64,000 bases of DNA from Paenibacillus xylanilyticus (GCF_013359935.1 NZ_JABMCB010000197.1:169123-233122); one strand, 5' to 3'. Shown: positions 45,144-55,042, counted from the stretch's first letter. Notes: generated by a model not told the origin, from the letters alone. Translations and numbers: made by a program.

Positions 45144-46133
45144 TTAATTTCCGTGTTCCTCTGCCTCATCATGATTCTTGCTTCCAAACTCATCCAGCAA
45201 TGTACGCACTTCACTTGTGGATTTGGCGTTCATTAAGCTGTTTCTGAGTTCACTTGCCCCGCGGAATCCACGAACATAGATTTTGAAGAAGCGGGCAAGC
45301 GGGCTAAACGAACGCGGCTCCTGTGCCGAATACTGATCATAGATATCCAGATGAAGCCGCAGCAGATCCAGCAATTCTTCACTGGTGTGTTCCTTCGGCT
45401 CTTTTTCAAAAGCAAACGGGTTCTGGAAAATGCCACGCCCAATCATAATGCCATCCACGCCATATTCCTCAGCGAGCTTTAACCCAGTCTGACGATCAGG
45501 GATATCCCCATTAATGGTCAGCAGCGTATTGGGTGCTACCTCATCACGAAGTTTTTTAATTTCCGGAATCAGTTCCCAGTGAGCATCTACCTTGCTCATT
45601 TCTTCTCTTGTGCGCAGATGAATGGACAGATTCACGATGTCTTGTTTCAAAATATGGGTCAACCAATCGCGCCATTCGTCTACTTCAGTGAAACCAAGAC
45701 GTGTTTTGACACTTACGGGCAATCCACCAGCTTTCGCGGCCTGGATTATTTCCGCAGCCGTTTCGGGACGGCAGATCAGCCCGCTCCCCTTCCCGTTCTC
45801 CGCTACATTGGCTACAGGACAACCCATATTAATGTCGATCCCTTTAAAGCCTTCTTTCGCCATACCGATGCTCATTTCACGGAAGAATTCCGGCTTGTCT
45901 CCCCAGATATGAGCCACCATGGGCTGTTCATCCTCTGTAAACGTCAACCGCCCACGAACACTTTTGTTCCCCTCCGGGTGACAATAACTCTCTGTATTTG
46001 CAAACTCCGTAAAAAACACATCCGGTCTGGCCGCTGCACTTACGACATGGCGAAACACAACATCCGTCACATCTTCCATTGGTGCCAATATAAAAAATGG
46101 TCGTGGCAAATCACGCCAAAAATTGTCTTTCAT
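45144..46133 (-). CDS. tRNA-dihydrouridine synthase
   Basis: 329 residues from ATG 46133 (GAGGAG site). The Dus TIM barrel begins FFILAPMEDVTDVVFRHVV. The catalytic cysteine is in IDINMGCPVANV, followed by GSGLICRPETAAEII; the FMN-binding region is VSVKTRLGF and LTINGDI, then GVDGIMIGRGIFQNP. It reduces specific uridines of tRNA to dihydrouridine with NADPH and FMN. This is a second-type Dus, shorter and different from the ribosomal-operon DusB. Single gene. Confidence 0.88.
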   Translation of the reverse strand: MKDNFWRDLPRPFFILAPMEDVTDVVFRHVVSAAARPDVFFTEFANTESYCHPEGNKSVRGRLTFTEDEQPMVAHIWGDKPEFFREMSIGMAKEGFKGIDINMGCPVANVAENGKGSGLICRPETAAEIIQAAKAGGLPVSVKTRLGFTEVDEWRDWLTHILKQDIVNLSIHLRTREEMSKVDAHWELIPEIKKLRDEVAPNTLLTINGDIPDRQTGLKLAEEYGVDGIMIGRGIFQNPFAFEKEPKEHTSEELLDLLRLHLDIYDQYSAQEPRSFSPLARFFKIYVRGFRGASELRNSLMNAKSTSEVRTLLDEFGSKNHDEAEEHGN

Positions 46134-46387
46134 CTTAAAAACTCCTCTATATATACCGGGACAGTTCGCTATCCCGAAAATAGTAAAATAATTTATTCGT
46201 CTGCTTGTTATCATTCGATATTCATGTCATTGCTACTTCTTCACTTACACCATCTTCAGTTAAACCATCTTCACTTATACCATGTTACCGCAGCGTAGTT
46301 CAAACAGCATTATATGTTAATGGCGCAACAAAATAAATACATTACAACCTGAACAGAAGCAAAGCTTTTCTATGGACTCACATAAAA

Positions 46388-46408
46388 AAGAGGGGCGATG
46401 CCCCTCTT
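46388..46408 (-). terminator. Perfect terminator hairpin without an obvious gene
   Basis: AAGAGGGGC / GCCCCTCTT with loop GAT, followed on the minus strand by T6. The only minus-strand frames in front of it are the short ones in 46409-46674. Confidence 0.7.
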
Positions 46409-46674
46409 GGCTACTTACCCAATGGAACTTGGATCCGGGTTTCCCCTTCCTCCATTTGTCCTTTCTCTAATTTTATCACGTCTCAAGCCGATTTTCAGCA
46501 CGAGTTTATTCGTCATGTCTCAAAGCCTAACTCAACTCCCGCTTGGTCTCCCCAAGTATAGTAATCAAACCGTCTCCTTCGTTCTAATGATTCTCGCTGT
46601 CCGCTCTTGCCGAACCGAACAAGCTCCTCTACAATTAAAGCTCGGCAGGCTTTTGTACCTGCAAATTGTGACAT
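46409..46674 (-). other. Short minus-strand frames upstream of a terminator, possibly decayed genes
   Basis: A 53-codon frame (46513-46674, ending VELGFET) overlaps by 4 nt a 33-codon frame; a third frame ends in RIQVPLGK next to the terminator at 46388. No ribosome binding sites are seen. The left part shares a block (GACGTGAT plus ATGGAGGAAGG) with minus-strand 59120-59150, so this may be a dispersed repeat rather than a gene. Confidence 0.3.
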
Positions 46675-46693
46675 GAAGGTGGCCTAAATTAAC

Positions 46694-46900
46694 ATGGAAA
46701 TTTCATTGGATATTATCAAAGACAAAGTCGAATGCCTGCAGGCCTATGACTTCAATGAACTGGAACGGGCGATTGAAGACCGAATCGGAATGAACAAGGC
46801 GCTGCTGCTTCGAGTGAAGCAGGTACAGCATCAAGTGACGTTCGATCCGTTTCGCAACAAGATGTTATACAGTGCAGTCGTGCATTTTGCCGTTGAGTGA
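46694..46900 (+). CDS. DUF2536 family protein (YrzA type)
   Basis: 68 residues starting at ATG 46694. MEISLDIIKDKVECLQAYDFNELERAIEDRIGMNKALLLRVKQVQHQ matches the pattern of B. subtilis YrzA (DUF2536): a helix with LIKDKVE, a long connecting helix and the ending FYSAVVHF-like LYSAVVHFAVE. Cytoplasmic, unknown function, conserved in Bacillales. AAGGTGG precedes the start, and a strong terminator follows 27 nt later. Confidence 0.8.
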   Translation: MEISLDIIKDKVECLQAYDFNELERAIEDRIGMNKALLLRVKQVQHQVTFDPFRNKMLYSAVVHFAVE

Positions 46901-46927
46901 TGAGACATAGGTAAAATTTATGGGAAC

Positions 46928-46968
46928 AGCAAAAACCGGATTGATCTATGCTCAATCCGGTTTTTGCT
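46928..46968. terminator. Terminator of the DUF2536 gene
   Basis: 17-bp perfect stem AGCAAAAACCGGATTGA / TCAATCCGGTTTTTGCT. Confidence 0.88.
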
Positions 46969-47227
46969 TTGTTTCGTGATCATACTTTTTTCAAACTTGT
47001 GCTTTATAATTTTGATTTACTTAACCCAACTACATGATTACAACATATCTTCAGCAGGGTCACTCCTATACCAATGCTCATCTGTTCGCTTACATTCCAC
47101 CCATGAGCCACTAGCTTTCTGATATGTAAGGTTAGGGAGCCAAGAGATGATATCCCTGACCCTCTTACACCGACTCTTACATATGAATTCCCAAGATTTT
47201 TAACTGCTCATTAATCTTAAGCAAACA

Positions 47228-47252
47228 AGCGGCTGCCTGATCGGCAACCGCT
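47228..47252 (-). terminator. Terminator of cysDN
   Basis: AGCGGCTGCC / GGCAACCGCT stem (one mismatch, a wobble pair on the minus strand), 16 nt behind the cysN stop. The 46969-47227 stretch before it shows nothing else clear. Confidence 0.65.
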
Positions 47253-47268
47253 GCATCTGACATGCTTA

Positions 47269-48942
47269 TTAAATGTCGTAGTTATTCGAAGGACTGTGAG
47301 CGATAACGGATTGCACGACTCGTTTAACCACGGATTTCGCGGCATCCTGGGTGGACATTCCGCCGATCTCCTCCGCGTTTACTTCGATAAATCCTTTGCC
47401 CCCAATGATCTCTCGAGCTGTCTCAAGTTCGCCCGCACTGATAGAATCATGGGATACCAGTGAGATCAGGCCGGCGTCGTTCAACACCTTTGCCATCTCC
47501 GCCGTACCGCGGAGCGTTTCTCCACTGACGCTCTCAAGCAGCATCGTATGGTAACCGGATGACATTAGTCGCTTCTCCACTTCCTTGGCGAGAGCTACCG
47601 TATCCGAGCCAGCAAACCAGACCGTGAGCGGAGATTGTCCTTTCTGCTGGGCGCGAACCTCTCTCGTGATCCCCGTATCCAGCGTGTCAAATCGGCTATC
47701 TCCCTTCAGAGCTTGATCGATGACTCCGCAAGCGGACGTCATGTTGGTGACACGATCAATGAGGATAAACCCTCCGATGCTCTTATTGTGTTCAAAGGAA
47801 TCGAAGACGATCTGATCCGACAGCGTGAATTCACACTTAGCCAATTCGTTCTTAACAATTTGATCGGCTGGAACGGTATGGCCCGTGTTAATGTCAATTT
47901 TATGGGTAATCGCCGTTACAGTGCCTGGAAGAGTCTTCGTTCCAACCTTTACCCAATAATGCTTGCCCGGAGTCAGGACGGAATCGTCCATCCACAGGAT
48001 CGTTGAAGCGAAGCTGTCAGCTTCTTGCACTTGATTATCCACCGTGAGCACGCAGCCCCGCGAAACATCAACTTCGCGATCCAGTTGTATCGTAACCGGT
48101 TGGCCAGCATAAGCCGAATCCTGAACTTGGTCCGTCACCAAAATCCGCTTAACCTTTGCTTTCTCCCGACTTGGCAGTGTCATGAGTTCGTCTCCGACCG
48201 AAATCTTTCCAGCCTCGATCTGGCCCTGGAACCCACGGAACGTATGGTCCGGTCTGCTTACACGCTGAACCGGCATCATGAAAGGCTTCGTATCATCGGT
48301 AGTATGAACATCTATATTTTCCAAATACGGCAATAAAGCTAATCCTTCGTACCAGGGGGCATTCGGCGACTGGGTTGTGATGTTGTCCCCTTCCGTAGCG
48401 GACACGGGAATGACCTGAATGCTCTTGATTTGGAATTCGGCCGTCGTTTGGATGAACTCTTCCTTGATCGCCTCGAACGTCCTCTGATCGAAGCCGACCA
48501 GATCCATCTTGTTCACAGCCAATACGAGATGCTTGATCCCCATCAGGGCGCAGATCCGGGCATGGCGTTTGGTCTGGGTAATGATGCCTTTGGTAGCGTC
48601 CACCAGAATGATGGCTAGATCGGCAAAGGAAGCGCCTACAGCCATGTTGCGCGTATACTCTTCGTGTCCCGGTGTGTCCGCCACGATGAAGGAACGATGA
48701 GACGTCGTAAAATAACGATAAGCCACATCGATGGTAATCCCTTGTTCGCGTTCGGCCAGCAAACCATCGAGGAGCAGCGAGTAGTCGATCTTGCCGCCTC
48801 GGCTTCCCAATCGACTATCGAGCTCAAGCGCGCGTTCTTGATCGGCGAACAGCAGCTTGGCCTCATAGAGCATATGTCCGATCAGCGTGGACTTGCCATC
48901 ATCCACACTTCCGCAGGTAATGAATTTAAGTAGACTCTTCAT
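47269..48942 (-). CDS. cysN: Sulfate adenylyltransferase GTPase subunit with shortened APS-kinase-like tail
   Basis: 557 residues from ATG 48942, one nucleotide after the cysD stop, with GGAGGGC upstream. EF-Tu-like GTPase: GSVDDGKSTLIGHML (P-loop), AEREQGITID, VADTPGHEEYTRN, NKMDLVG, followed by beta-barrel domains. CysN hydrolyses GTP to drive ATP sulfurylation by CysD, forming APS. Normal CysN ends near residue 475. From about 430 this protein has a 128-residue tail resembling APS kinase (TVWFAGSD, EKRLMSSGYHTMLLE, AKVLNDAGLISLVSHDS). The P-loop GLSGSGKST is replaced by GSDTVALAK and the DGDN motif is gone, so kinase activity is unlikely. Confidence 0.87.
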   Translation of the reverse strand: MKSLLKFITCGSVDDGKSTLIGHMLYEAKLLFADQERALELDSRLGSRGGKIDYSLLLDGLLAEREQGITIDVAYRYFTTSHRSFIVADTPGHEEYTRNMAVGASFADLAIILVDATKGIITQTKRHARICALMGIKHLVLAVNKMDLVGFDQRTFEAIKEEFIQTTAEFQIKSIQVIPVSATEGDNITTQSPNAPWYEGLALLPYLENIDVHTTDDTKPFMMPVQRVSRPDHTFRGFQGQIEAGKISVGDELMTLPSREKAKVKRILVTDQVQDSAYAGQPVTIQLDREVDVSRGCVLTVDNQVQEADSFASTILWMDDSVLTPGKHYWVKVGTKTLPGTVTAITHKIDINTGHTVPADQIVKNELAKCEFTLSDQIVFDSFEHNKSIGGFILIDRVTNMTSACGVIDQALKGDSRFDTLDTGITREVRAQQKGQSPLTVWFAGSDTVALAKEVEKRLMSSGYHTMLLESVSGETLRGTAEMAKVLNDAGLISLVSHDSISAGELETAREIIGGKGFIEVNAEEIGGMSTQDAAKSVVKRVVQSVIAHSPSNNYDI

Positions 48943-48943
48943 G

Positions 48944-49843
48944 TTAGAAATAGCCCTCCCGTTTGCGTCGTTCCATGCTTCCCGCCGCTTCTTGATCGAT
49001 AACCCGACTGGTCCGTTCGGAAGATAACGCACCCAATGTCTCCTCAATGATCTCATCCAGCGTAACGGCATCGGACTCGACTCCGCCCGTGAGCGGGTAA
49101 CAACCCAACGTGCGGAAGCGAATCTTCTTCATCTCTACCTTCTCGCCAGGCTCAATCTTCATCCGCTCGTCATCCACCATGATGATATGCCCGTCACGAT
49201 TAACGATCGGTCTTACGTCCGCAGAGTAAAGCGGAACGATGTCGATGTTCTCCCGACGAATGTATTGCCAGATATCCTTCTCAGTCCAGTTGGACAGCGG
49301 GAAGACTCGAATGCTCTCTCCCTTGTTGATTCGCGTGTTGAACAGCTTCCACATCTCCGGACGTTGGTTCTTCGGGTCCCACGAGTGGTTCTTGTTCCGG
49401 AACGAGAAGATCCGCTCCTTCGCACGCGACTTCTCCTCATCACGTCTTCCGCCACCGAACGCAACTGTGAATCCGTATTTGTCCAATCCCTGTTTCAGGG
49501 CTGTGGTTTTCATAATGTCGGTATATGCGGAACCATGGTCGAAGGGGTTAATTCCTTGTTGAATAGCCTCTTCATTAGAGTGCACGATCATCTCGATACC
49601 AAATTCCTTCGCCTTTCGGTCACGGAACTCAATCATTTCCTTAAATTTCCAGGTTGTATCGATATGCATGAATGGGAACGGCGGCTTCTCGGGGTAGAAA
49701 GCCTTTAGGGCCAAGTGCAGCATGACCGAGCTGTCCTTGCCGATGGAATACAACATGACCGGTTTCTCGCACTCCGCTGCTACTTCTCTGATAATGTATA
49801 TCGCTTCAGCCTCAAGTTGATCCAGATGTGTTAATTCTTGCAT
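48944..49843 (-). CDS. cysD: Sulfate adenylyltransferase catalytic subunit
   Basis: 299 residues, the standard CysD length, beginning MQELTHLDQLEAEAIYIIRE with AAGGAGG upstream. The PP-loop is MLYSIGKDSSVMLHLALKAF. Further conserved parts: FMHIDTTWKFKEMIEFRD, GGGRRDEEKSRAKERIFS, and FPLSNWTEKDIWQYI. It adenylates sulfate with ATP, as a heterodimer with CysN. CysDN is less common in Firmicutes than single-chain Sat. No cysC or cysH is adjacent. Confidence 0.92.
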   Translation of the reverse strand: MQELTHLDQLEAEAIYIIREVAAECEKPVMLYSIGKDSSVMLHLALKAFYPEKPPFPFMHIDTTWKFKEMIEFRDRKAKEFGIEMIVHSNEEAIQQGINPFDHGSAYTDIMKTTALKQGLDKYGFTVAFGGGRRDEEKSRAKERIFSFRNKNHSWDPKNQRPEMWKLFNTRINKGESIRVFPLSNWTEKDIWQYIRRENIDIVPLYSADVRPIVNRDGHIIMVDDERMKIEPGEKVEMKKIRFRTLGCYPLTGGVESDAVTLDEIIEETLGALSSERTSRVIDQEAAGSMERRKREGYF

Positions 49844-49895
49844 GGCAAGGCGGCCTCCTTTTAATCCTCACTAAAACCATCGTATTTATAAACTT

Positions 49896-49923
49896 ATCCT
49901 ATCAGATTCCATCTTTATTGCAA
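49896..49923 (-). promoter_or_regulatory. Likely promoter of cysDN
   Basis: On the minus strand: TTGCAA (49918-49923), 16-bp spacer, TAGGAT (49896-49901). No SAM or T-box leader is seen in the short 5' region. The rest of 49924-50101 shows nothing clear. Confidence 0.45.
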
Positions 49924-50101
49924 AGTGGAAAAAAGTAAAATTTATGATGTCTATGTATTGGATCGACAATATTCAGCATTGAGTAGCGGTTCCCTCCTAT
50001 CATAAAATCGCCTAAACGAATGATTTTTGCTGAGCTGCAAATGGAATCGGTTGGTTAACGATCTATATTACAATCATGATCGAGGGCCATGGAATTTGGA
50101 A

Positions 50102-50134
50102 AAGCTGCCGCCTGTAAAGTACAGACAGCAGCTT
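50102..50134 (-). terminator. Terminator of the xylanase gene
   Basis: On the minus-strand RNA AAGCUGCUGUCUGUA pairs fully with UACAGGCGGCAGCUU (two G-U pairs), followed by U-rich sequence. Confidence 0.75.
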
Positions 50135-50174
50135 CAATAGTTGCCTAGTTTTTTCAAAATGTCCTATACAATCA

Positions 50175-53100
50175 CTACATGTTCCAGATCCGGGACAGAA
50201 TCACTGCTGCTTCAGCGCGGGTCAATGATTCAGTTGGTGCGATTTTGCCACCTTTTCCGTTGACGATTCCGCTTCCTACGAGGGAAGTTACACTATCCAC
50301 CGCGTAAGCGGAAATGCTTGCAGTATCGGAATAAGGAGCCAGATTCCCGCTGCCGGCAGATTGCTTGCCAGCTGCTTTTAGAGCTGTCGCCGTAAGAACC
50401 ATCATGTCTTGACGGGAAATGCTGCTGCCTGGTTTGAACGTGTTGTCTTCAAATCCAGAGGCAATCCCCAGCTCTTTGGCAATGGCCACGGCCTGTGCAT
50501 AGTAAGCAGTAGGCTGTACATCGCTGAAGGCTGCCGTGTTCGCGCCCGGGCCCTTCAATTCAAGGGCTCTCACCAGCAAGGTGATGAAGTCAGCTCTCGT
50601 GATGGAAGCTGCAGGAGCGAAGCTCTCGTCCGATATGCCTTTTATAATATCGCGTGCAGCCATTGCTTCAACGGCTTCTTTTGCCCACAGGACATTTTGC
50701 ACATCGGCAAAAGACTTGGTTACGTAGGCTACGGCATACGTGCTAAATTCCGTTGTCTTGAACACAACCGATCCGGATTTAGCATCGTATCGTCCGTTCG
50801 GTACAACTGTTGCCTTTCCTTGACTGTCAATATTCAGGATTACCAATTGATGTGCATTGGCAAGTTCTTGGCCAGCAGGTGTGTATGAAACAGATACCGT
50901 TACAGACGCCGCTGGATTATTCCAAACCAGCACACGGTCCCCAGCTTTGATGCTAAGGTCGATCACCGGACGGCTGCCCACTTTGGCGCGGACTTCTGCG
51001 TTCAAGCGATCTGCCAAGACTTTGCTAATCTGAATAGAGACTTGATCCGCTTGTTCCGTAATATTAGACAGCATGTTGGACGGAATTTGAAGTGCTGCAT
51101 GGTCTGTCTTAAGCACAAACTCAACATTATTATTGCTCTGCAGATTTGAAGTTGGCAGCTGCACCACATAGGATTGGGCATTTGCCTGCTTCGGCACTTC
51201 GATGGTAACCTGCTTCTTGCCATTTGCACCTGGAGAAGCCTGTTCAATCGCTTTATTCAGGCTGTCGCTTGAAATGGTTGCTGTGGCTGTCCCATTTTCG
51301 ACTTTAACTACTGGCACAATTGCCGAGTCGCTGCCTGGAAGCTGTGGTTGAGGCTGCGGAGCAGTCCCGGAATTTGATCCGCCACTGCTGCCACCATTGT
51401 TCCCCCCGCTGTTGTTGCCTCCACCGTTGTTGCCGCCACCGTCGTTTCCTCCTGAAGAAGGTTTGCCCGTGAGCGTCAATTCACCAAATACGGACGTATC
51501 CTGGTAACCTTGACCGGATGCATCATTCCATGCGTTTACGCTGATTCTGTTGCCGTCTTTGGCATCGTTAATCTGCGCATCGAAGCCGATCTTGTCATTA
51601 TTCGCAGGCTTCACCTTTTTGAATGGAATTTTCATCTCGACTGTGTAGTTGGTACCGGAAACAGCGACTTTGGATTCGAAACCTGCTGCGATTTCTGCAG
51701 GATTAAAGGTAGCAAGGTTCTCGAAATTCACTCGGTATTGTCCATCATCATCCTGGAAGCTGGACGTTTTGCCGTTATTTCCATCGACGAATACCTCGAC
51801 GGAATCCTGCTCCCATACATTCGGATTGGTCTTGTTCAGTTGATCGTCTCTGACTTGAACGAGCACATAGAGATTGTCATCATCCCACAGTACTCTTGCT
51901 GTTCCTGTTGCACCGGACCACGCCATTTGCTTCGTATCCAGTTTCAATTCAGGAGCTTTGCTCCATATGCTGTCTACAGAACCATCAAGCGATGGTGTCC
52001 CATAGAGGGCAGTTGATTTCTTGTAATCAAGCTCTTCGGGTGGATGTTCTGCCAGGTACTTCTCCGGATCAACGACCCCGTAGAAGGCCTCTTTGGCTTG
52101 ATAATTCTTGTCGAACAAGGTTGGATTCTGCTCGGCTCTCCAGCTCGTGCTGTCATTCAATCCCCAGAAGGTCACACGCGGAATATGCTCGCTGTTCTTC
52201 TTATAGAGATCCATCAATGAGGCATACAGATAGGCCTGCTGCTTCGCTTCTTTCTCAGTGATTGCAGAGTTGGTGCCTGCCATAATGTCCAATTCGGTGA
52301 CACTGACCTCCACACCCAAGGAAATGAATCGTTCGAGTGACATTTTCACATTGTCCAATCTCGTGCCCAAATTGTAGTGGGCCTGCATGCCGATGCCATC
52401 AATCAGTTTCTCGCCAGGGTGATCTGCGGCGTACTTCTCATTGATCTCTTTCACCATGCTGTAGATCGCTGTAGATTTATTCTGGTTGTCATCGTTGTAA
52501 TCATTGTAGTAAAGCTTGATATCCCAGCCATTCTCGTCAATGACTTCTTTGGCTGCAAGGTATGCCTCCTCAAGAAAGTCAGGGCCGATGGCTTGTAACC
52601 AGCCGGAGTTACGCAATGCATTTTTCCAGTCCTGGGGATTAGCCGGGTTGTCGTTCATGGCTTCGTTGACAACGTCCCAGGAAATGACTTTATCACCAAA
52701 ATGTTCAACGACCGTTTTAACATGTGTCCTCAGGTTCTTCAAAGCTTCTTCACGGCTCAAAGGTTCGCCGTTTGCTGCCGTATGAAGCCATGTAGGAGAC
52801 TGCGCATGCCATACGAGCACGTGACCGTGCAGATCAAGGCCTGCATCCTGTACTTTTTGGACAAGAGCATCTTCTGCGGTGAAATCAAATTGTCTGTCCG
52901 CGTTATACGCATAATCCGGCTTCATATCATTCTCAAAAGTGACGACATTGTGATGCTTCGTCAGCAGCTTGAGCCGGGTCTCGTCAAAGGTCGCCGGATT
53001 AACAATGTTGCCGATCAGGAAATCATCCTTGTAAACCTCCTTCAGATCAGGAAGGTCTTCTTGAATCGGAGGTGCAGCAGTTACAGGACCCACATATTTT

Positions 53101-54155
53101 AGAGCAAAATCATCCAGGAAGAAGGTACGGTTCCCACCATCGTCATTTGCCGTTTCAATATACGCATTGAGTACGCTTGGAGTCGTCGTGAGTGTATACT
53201 TCCCTGTTAGATGTACCCAATCCTGATCTGTAACGGTTGCATTTTGTGAAACGTTCGCATAGCCACTGTCCGCATATTGAACACTAATGCGAAGTGTTGT
53301 AGACGCTTCGCCAGGTGCCATTTTCACCCACGCAGACAGCTCATATTCATGATTCTTCGCCATTTTGCCTGTAGCATCAACCAAGGCTGCATCATATTGT
53401 GCCGTAGTCGTTACAAGCAAGCTTTGCTTGCCGTCAGGTGTATGATTATCTTCTTGGGAGAGGACTACTGTTTCGCGGCCATTGCGTGCTTTGAATCCAT
53501 CCAGACCGCTCTCAAAGTCTGCAGTAATTCCCGTTTTATCCACAATCTCTGGTTCGCTTTCACCAGGTGCTGCTGCCTGGGTAATCGTGATATCTCCAAT
53601 ATAGAAAGAGACACCCTTACCTGCTTCATCAGACTTGATTCGCAGAGCTGTCTTATCCACACTCGTCACGGAGAGAGGGGCAGATAGCGTAATGCCTTGG
53701 CCCGCAATAAAATCAGAAGAGCTAATTTCGGTGTACCCTTCTGATCCAGACACGCCCTTATTGGTTACAACCTCCAGGACAGCCATCCCAGCTGCAGGTG
53801 GATTAGAATCCGTATCGACATAAACGGAAGCGGTTACAGAATACTCTTGGCCATCGGTCAAACCAAGATCGGTGAATGCAAGATCCACGCCATCATAGTT
53901 TTTGGATCGGTTACTGACTTTTAGCGCTGCTCCATCATCATTGCCCTCAAACGGCTTGCCTGTGACAGCTTCCAGCTGGGCACCGCCGGATTGAGTTGCC
54001 TTGCCCTTACCATTCTGGAATGTTTCCTGATAGACAATCTGTGAATTAGATGCTGCTGGATCTGCTGCACTTACTGCCTGAGCCGTCAAGCCGCCCGGAA
54101 GAAGCAGAGCCACTGCGAGTAACCCGGAAACGACCTGCTTAAATGATTTCCTCAT
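50175..54155 (-). CDS. Multidomain S-layer-anchored endo-xylanase (GH10)
   Basis: 1326 residues from ATG 54155, preceded by GGGGGGAAGG; upstream in-frame ATG codons lie in or beside the cre site. Order: signal peptide (about 1-38, ending QAVSA); two CBM22/CBM4_9-like xylan-binding modules (about 40-195 and 205-350); GH10 catalytic barrel (about 368-705) with acid/base Glu in WDVVNEAMND (about 499) and nucleophile Glu in VTELDIMAG (about 620); CBM9 (about 712-895); a Gly/Asn/Ser-rich linker; an unassigned beta domain; and three SLH repeats (from 1148) with ITRADFITLL and SLTRAEAAVIL. It hydrolyses beta-1,4-xylan at the cell surface. Confidence 0.93.
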   Translation of the reverse strand: MRKSFKQVVSGLLAVALLLPGGLTAQAVSAADPAASNSQIVYQETFQNGKGKATQSGGAQLEAVTGKPFEGNDDGAALKVSNRSKNYDGVDLAFTDLGLTDGQEYSVTASVYVDTDSNPPAAGMAVLEVVTNKGVSGSEGYTEISSSDFIAGQGITLSAPLSVTSVDKTALRIKSDEAGKGVSFYIGDITITQAAAPGESEPEIVDKTGITADFESGLDGFKARNGRETVVLSQEDNHTPDGKQSLLVTTTAQYDAALVDATGKMAKNHEYELSAWVKMAPGEASTTLRISVQYADSGYANVSQNATVTDQDWVHLTGKYTLTTTPSVLNAYIETANDDGGNRTFFLDDFALKYVGPVTAAPPIQEDLPDLKEVYKDDFLIGNIVNPATFDETRLKLLTKHHNVVTFENDMKPDYAYNADRQFDFTAEDALVQKVQDAGLDLHGHVLVWHAQSPTWLHTAANGEPLSREEALKNLRTHVKTVVEHFGDKVISWDVVNEAMNDNPANPQDWKNALRNSGWLQAIGPDFLEEAYLAAKEVIDENGWDIKLYYNDYNDDNQNKSTAIYSMVKEINEKYAADHPGEKLIDGIGMQAHYNLGTRLDNVKMSLERFISLGVEVSVTELDIMAGTNSAITEKEAKQQAYLYASLMDLYKKNSEHIPRVTFWGLNDSTSWRAEQNPTLFDKNYQAKEAFYGVVDPEKYLAEHPPEELDYKKSTALYGTPSLDGSVDSIWSKAPELKLDTKQMAWSGATGTARVLWDDDNLYVLVQVRDDQLNKTNPNVWEQDSVEVFVDGNNGKTSSFQDDDGQYRVNFENLATFNPAEIAAGFESKVAVSGTNYTVEMKIPFKKVKPANNDKIGFDAQINDAKDGNRISVNAWNDASGQGYQDTSVFGELTLTGKPSSGGNDGGGNNGGGNNSGGNNGGSSGGSNSGTAPQPQPQLPGSDSAIVPVVKVENGTATATISSDSLNKAIEQASPGANGKKQVTIEVPKQANAQSYVVQLPTSNLQSNNNVEFVLKTDHAALQIPSNMLSNITEQADQVSIQISKVLADRLNAEVRAKVGSRPVIDLSIKAGDRVLVWNNPAASVTVSVSYTPAGQELANAHQLVILNIDSQGKATVVPNGRYDAKSGSVVFKTTEFSTYAVAYVTKSFADVQNVLWAKEAVEAMAARDIIKGISDESFAPAASITRADFITLLVRALELKGPGANTAAFSDVQPTAYYAQAVAIAKELGIASGFEDNTFKPGSSISRQDMMVLTATALKAAGKQSAGSGNLAPYSDTASISAYAVDSVTSLVGSGIVNGKGGKIAPTESLTRAEAAVILSRIWNM

Positions 54156-54192
54156 TCGAAGCCTTCCCCCCATACCAAATTTTTTATAAACC

Positions 54193-54209
54193 ATGTAAAG
54201 CGCTTACAT
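54193..54209 (-). promoter_or_regulatory. cre site of the xylanase gene
   Basis: ATGTAAAGCGCTTACAT, a palindromic CcpA site, about 38 bp upstream of the start codon; repression by preferred sugars is expected. Confidence 0.75.
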
Positions 54210-55042
54210 AATTTACTGTAACCAGCCTCCTTTCTCACCAGATAATACCACTTCATGGAAGAGAATTCTTACTCCAAATTAAAGGGGAATCTTAGTTTTT
54301 TACAGAACTGTACCAATTCTGAAACGGGTATAGTCATGCTCTTCGTTCCGCTGATTTAGTCCGCAGCGAATAAATTCGATAATTTAGGATAAGAAGTAAA
54401 CTGTCAAAAAAGACGCTAGGTAATTCCTTCCCCTCGTCTTTCATTTCTTTATAATGTGTTAGTCTTCTTTTGCGTAGAGACTTACGGCAAATTTAGTATA
54501 ATTTTACAATAGCCCCTTAGATATGACTTGTTCTCTGCAGCTGTATCAATCCTTAACCAGCATCGAACCGATTCCACATGTGAGGAGTGTTATTAGTCTA
54601 TCTCCTTTTGCGCTTACAGATAACGATCAAATTTATTACCATCTGACAAACCAAAATTAAAATACTATTCAGAGAGAAAAAAGGAGCATTATAGAATATA
54701 TAACGTACTGCTTATCGTGTTTTATTGGACATGAACTAAACCTAAAGGAATCAAAAGCAAAGTCTGTAATAATCTCATAGCTCTTTATTTTTGTTCATTG
54801 CATATTAGATATTGTGTGTTCCATTTCATATTTTATATGATTTATACCGTTGTAAATTAAAGGACCTATTGCTAAAAGTGAAACGAAGATTTTGACTTTT
54901 TCTGAGGGAGGAAAAAAAAAGTGTTCAAAATCAAATATTTAAACTACGGAAAGGAAACAGAGTGAGTTAAGAAAGATGTACTTCACTAGGGGAAACAATA
55001 AACAAAGATATGATTAAAGTATGGGTAGACAAAAAAGTAAAA
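54210..55042. other. Long AT-rich intergenic region at the island boundary
   Basis: Composition drops sharply here. A weak AAAGACG/CGTCTTT hairpin lies at 54402-54438. A 14-codon frame from GTG 54921 has a very strong GGGAGG site but stops at 54965, and could be the remnant of a lost gene. No intact gene is seen. Confidence 0.5.

Noticed and set aside
54921..54965. 14-codon frame with a strong ribosome binding site
   Set aside because: Too short and without similarity; noted only as a possible gene remnant.
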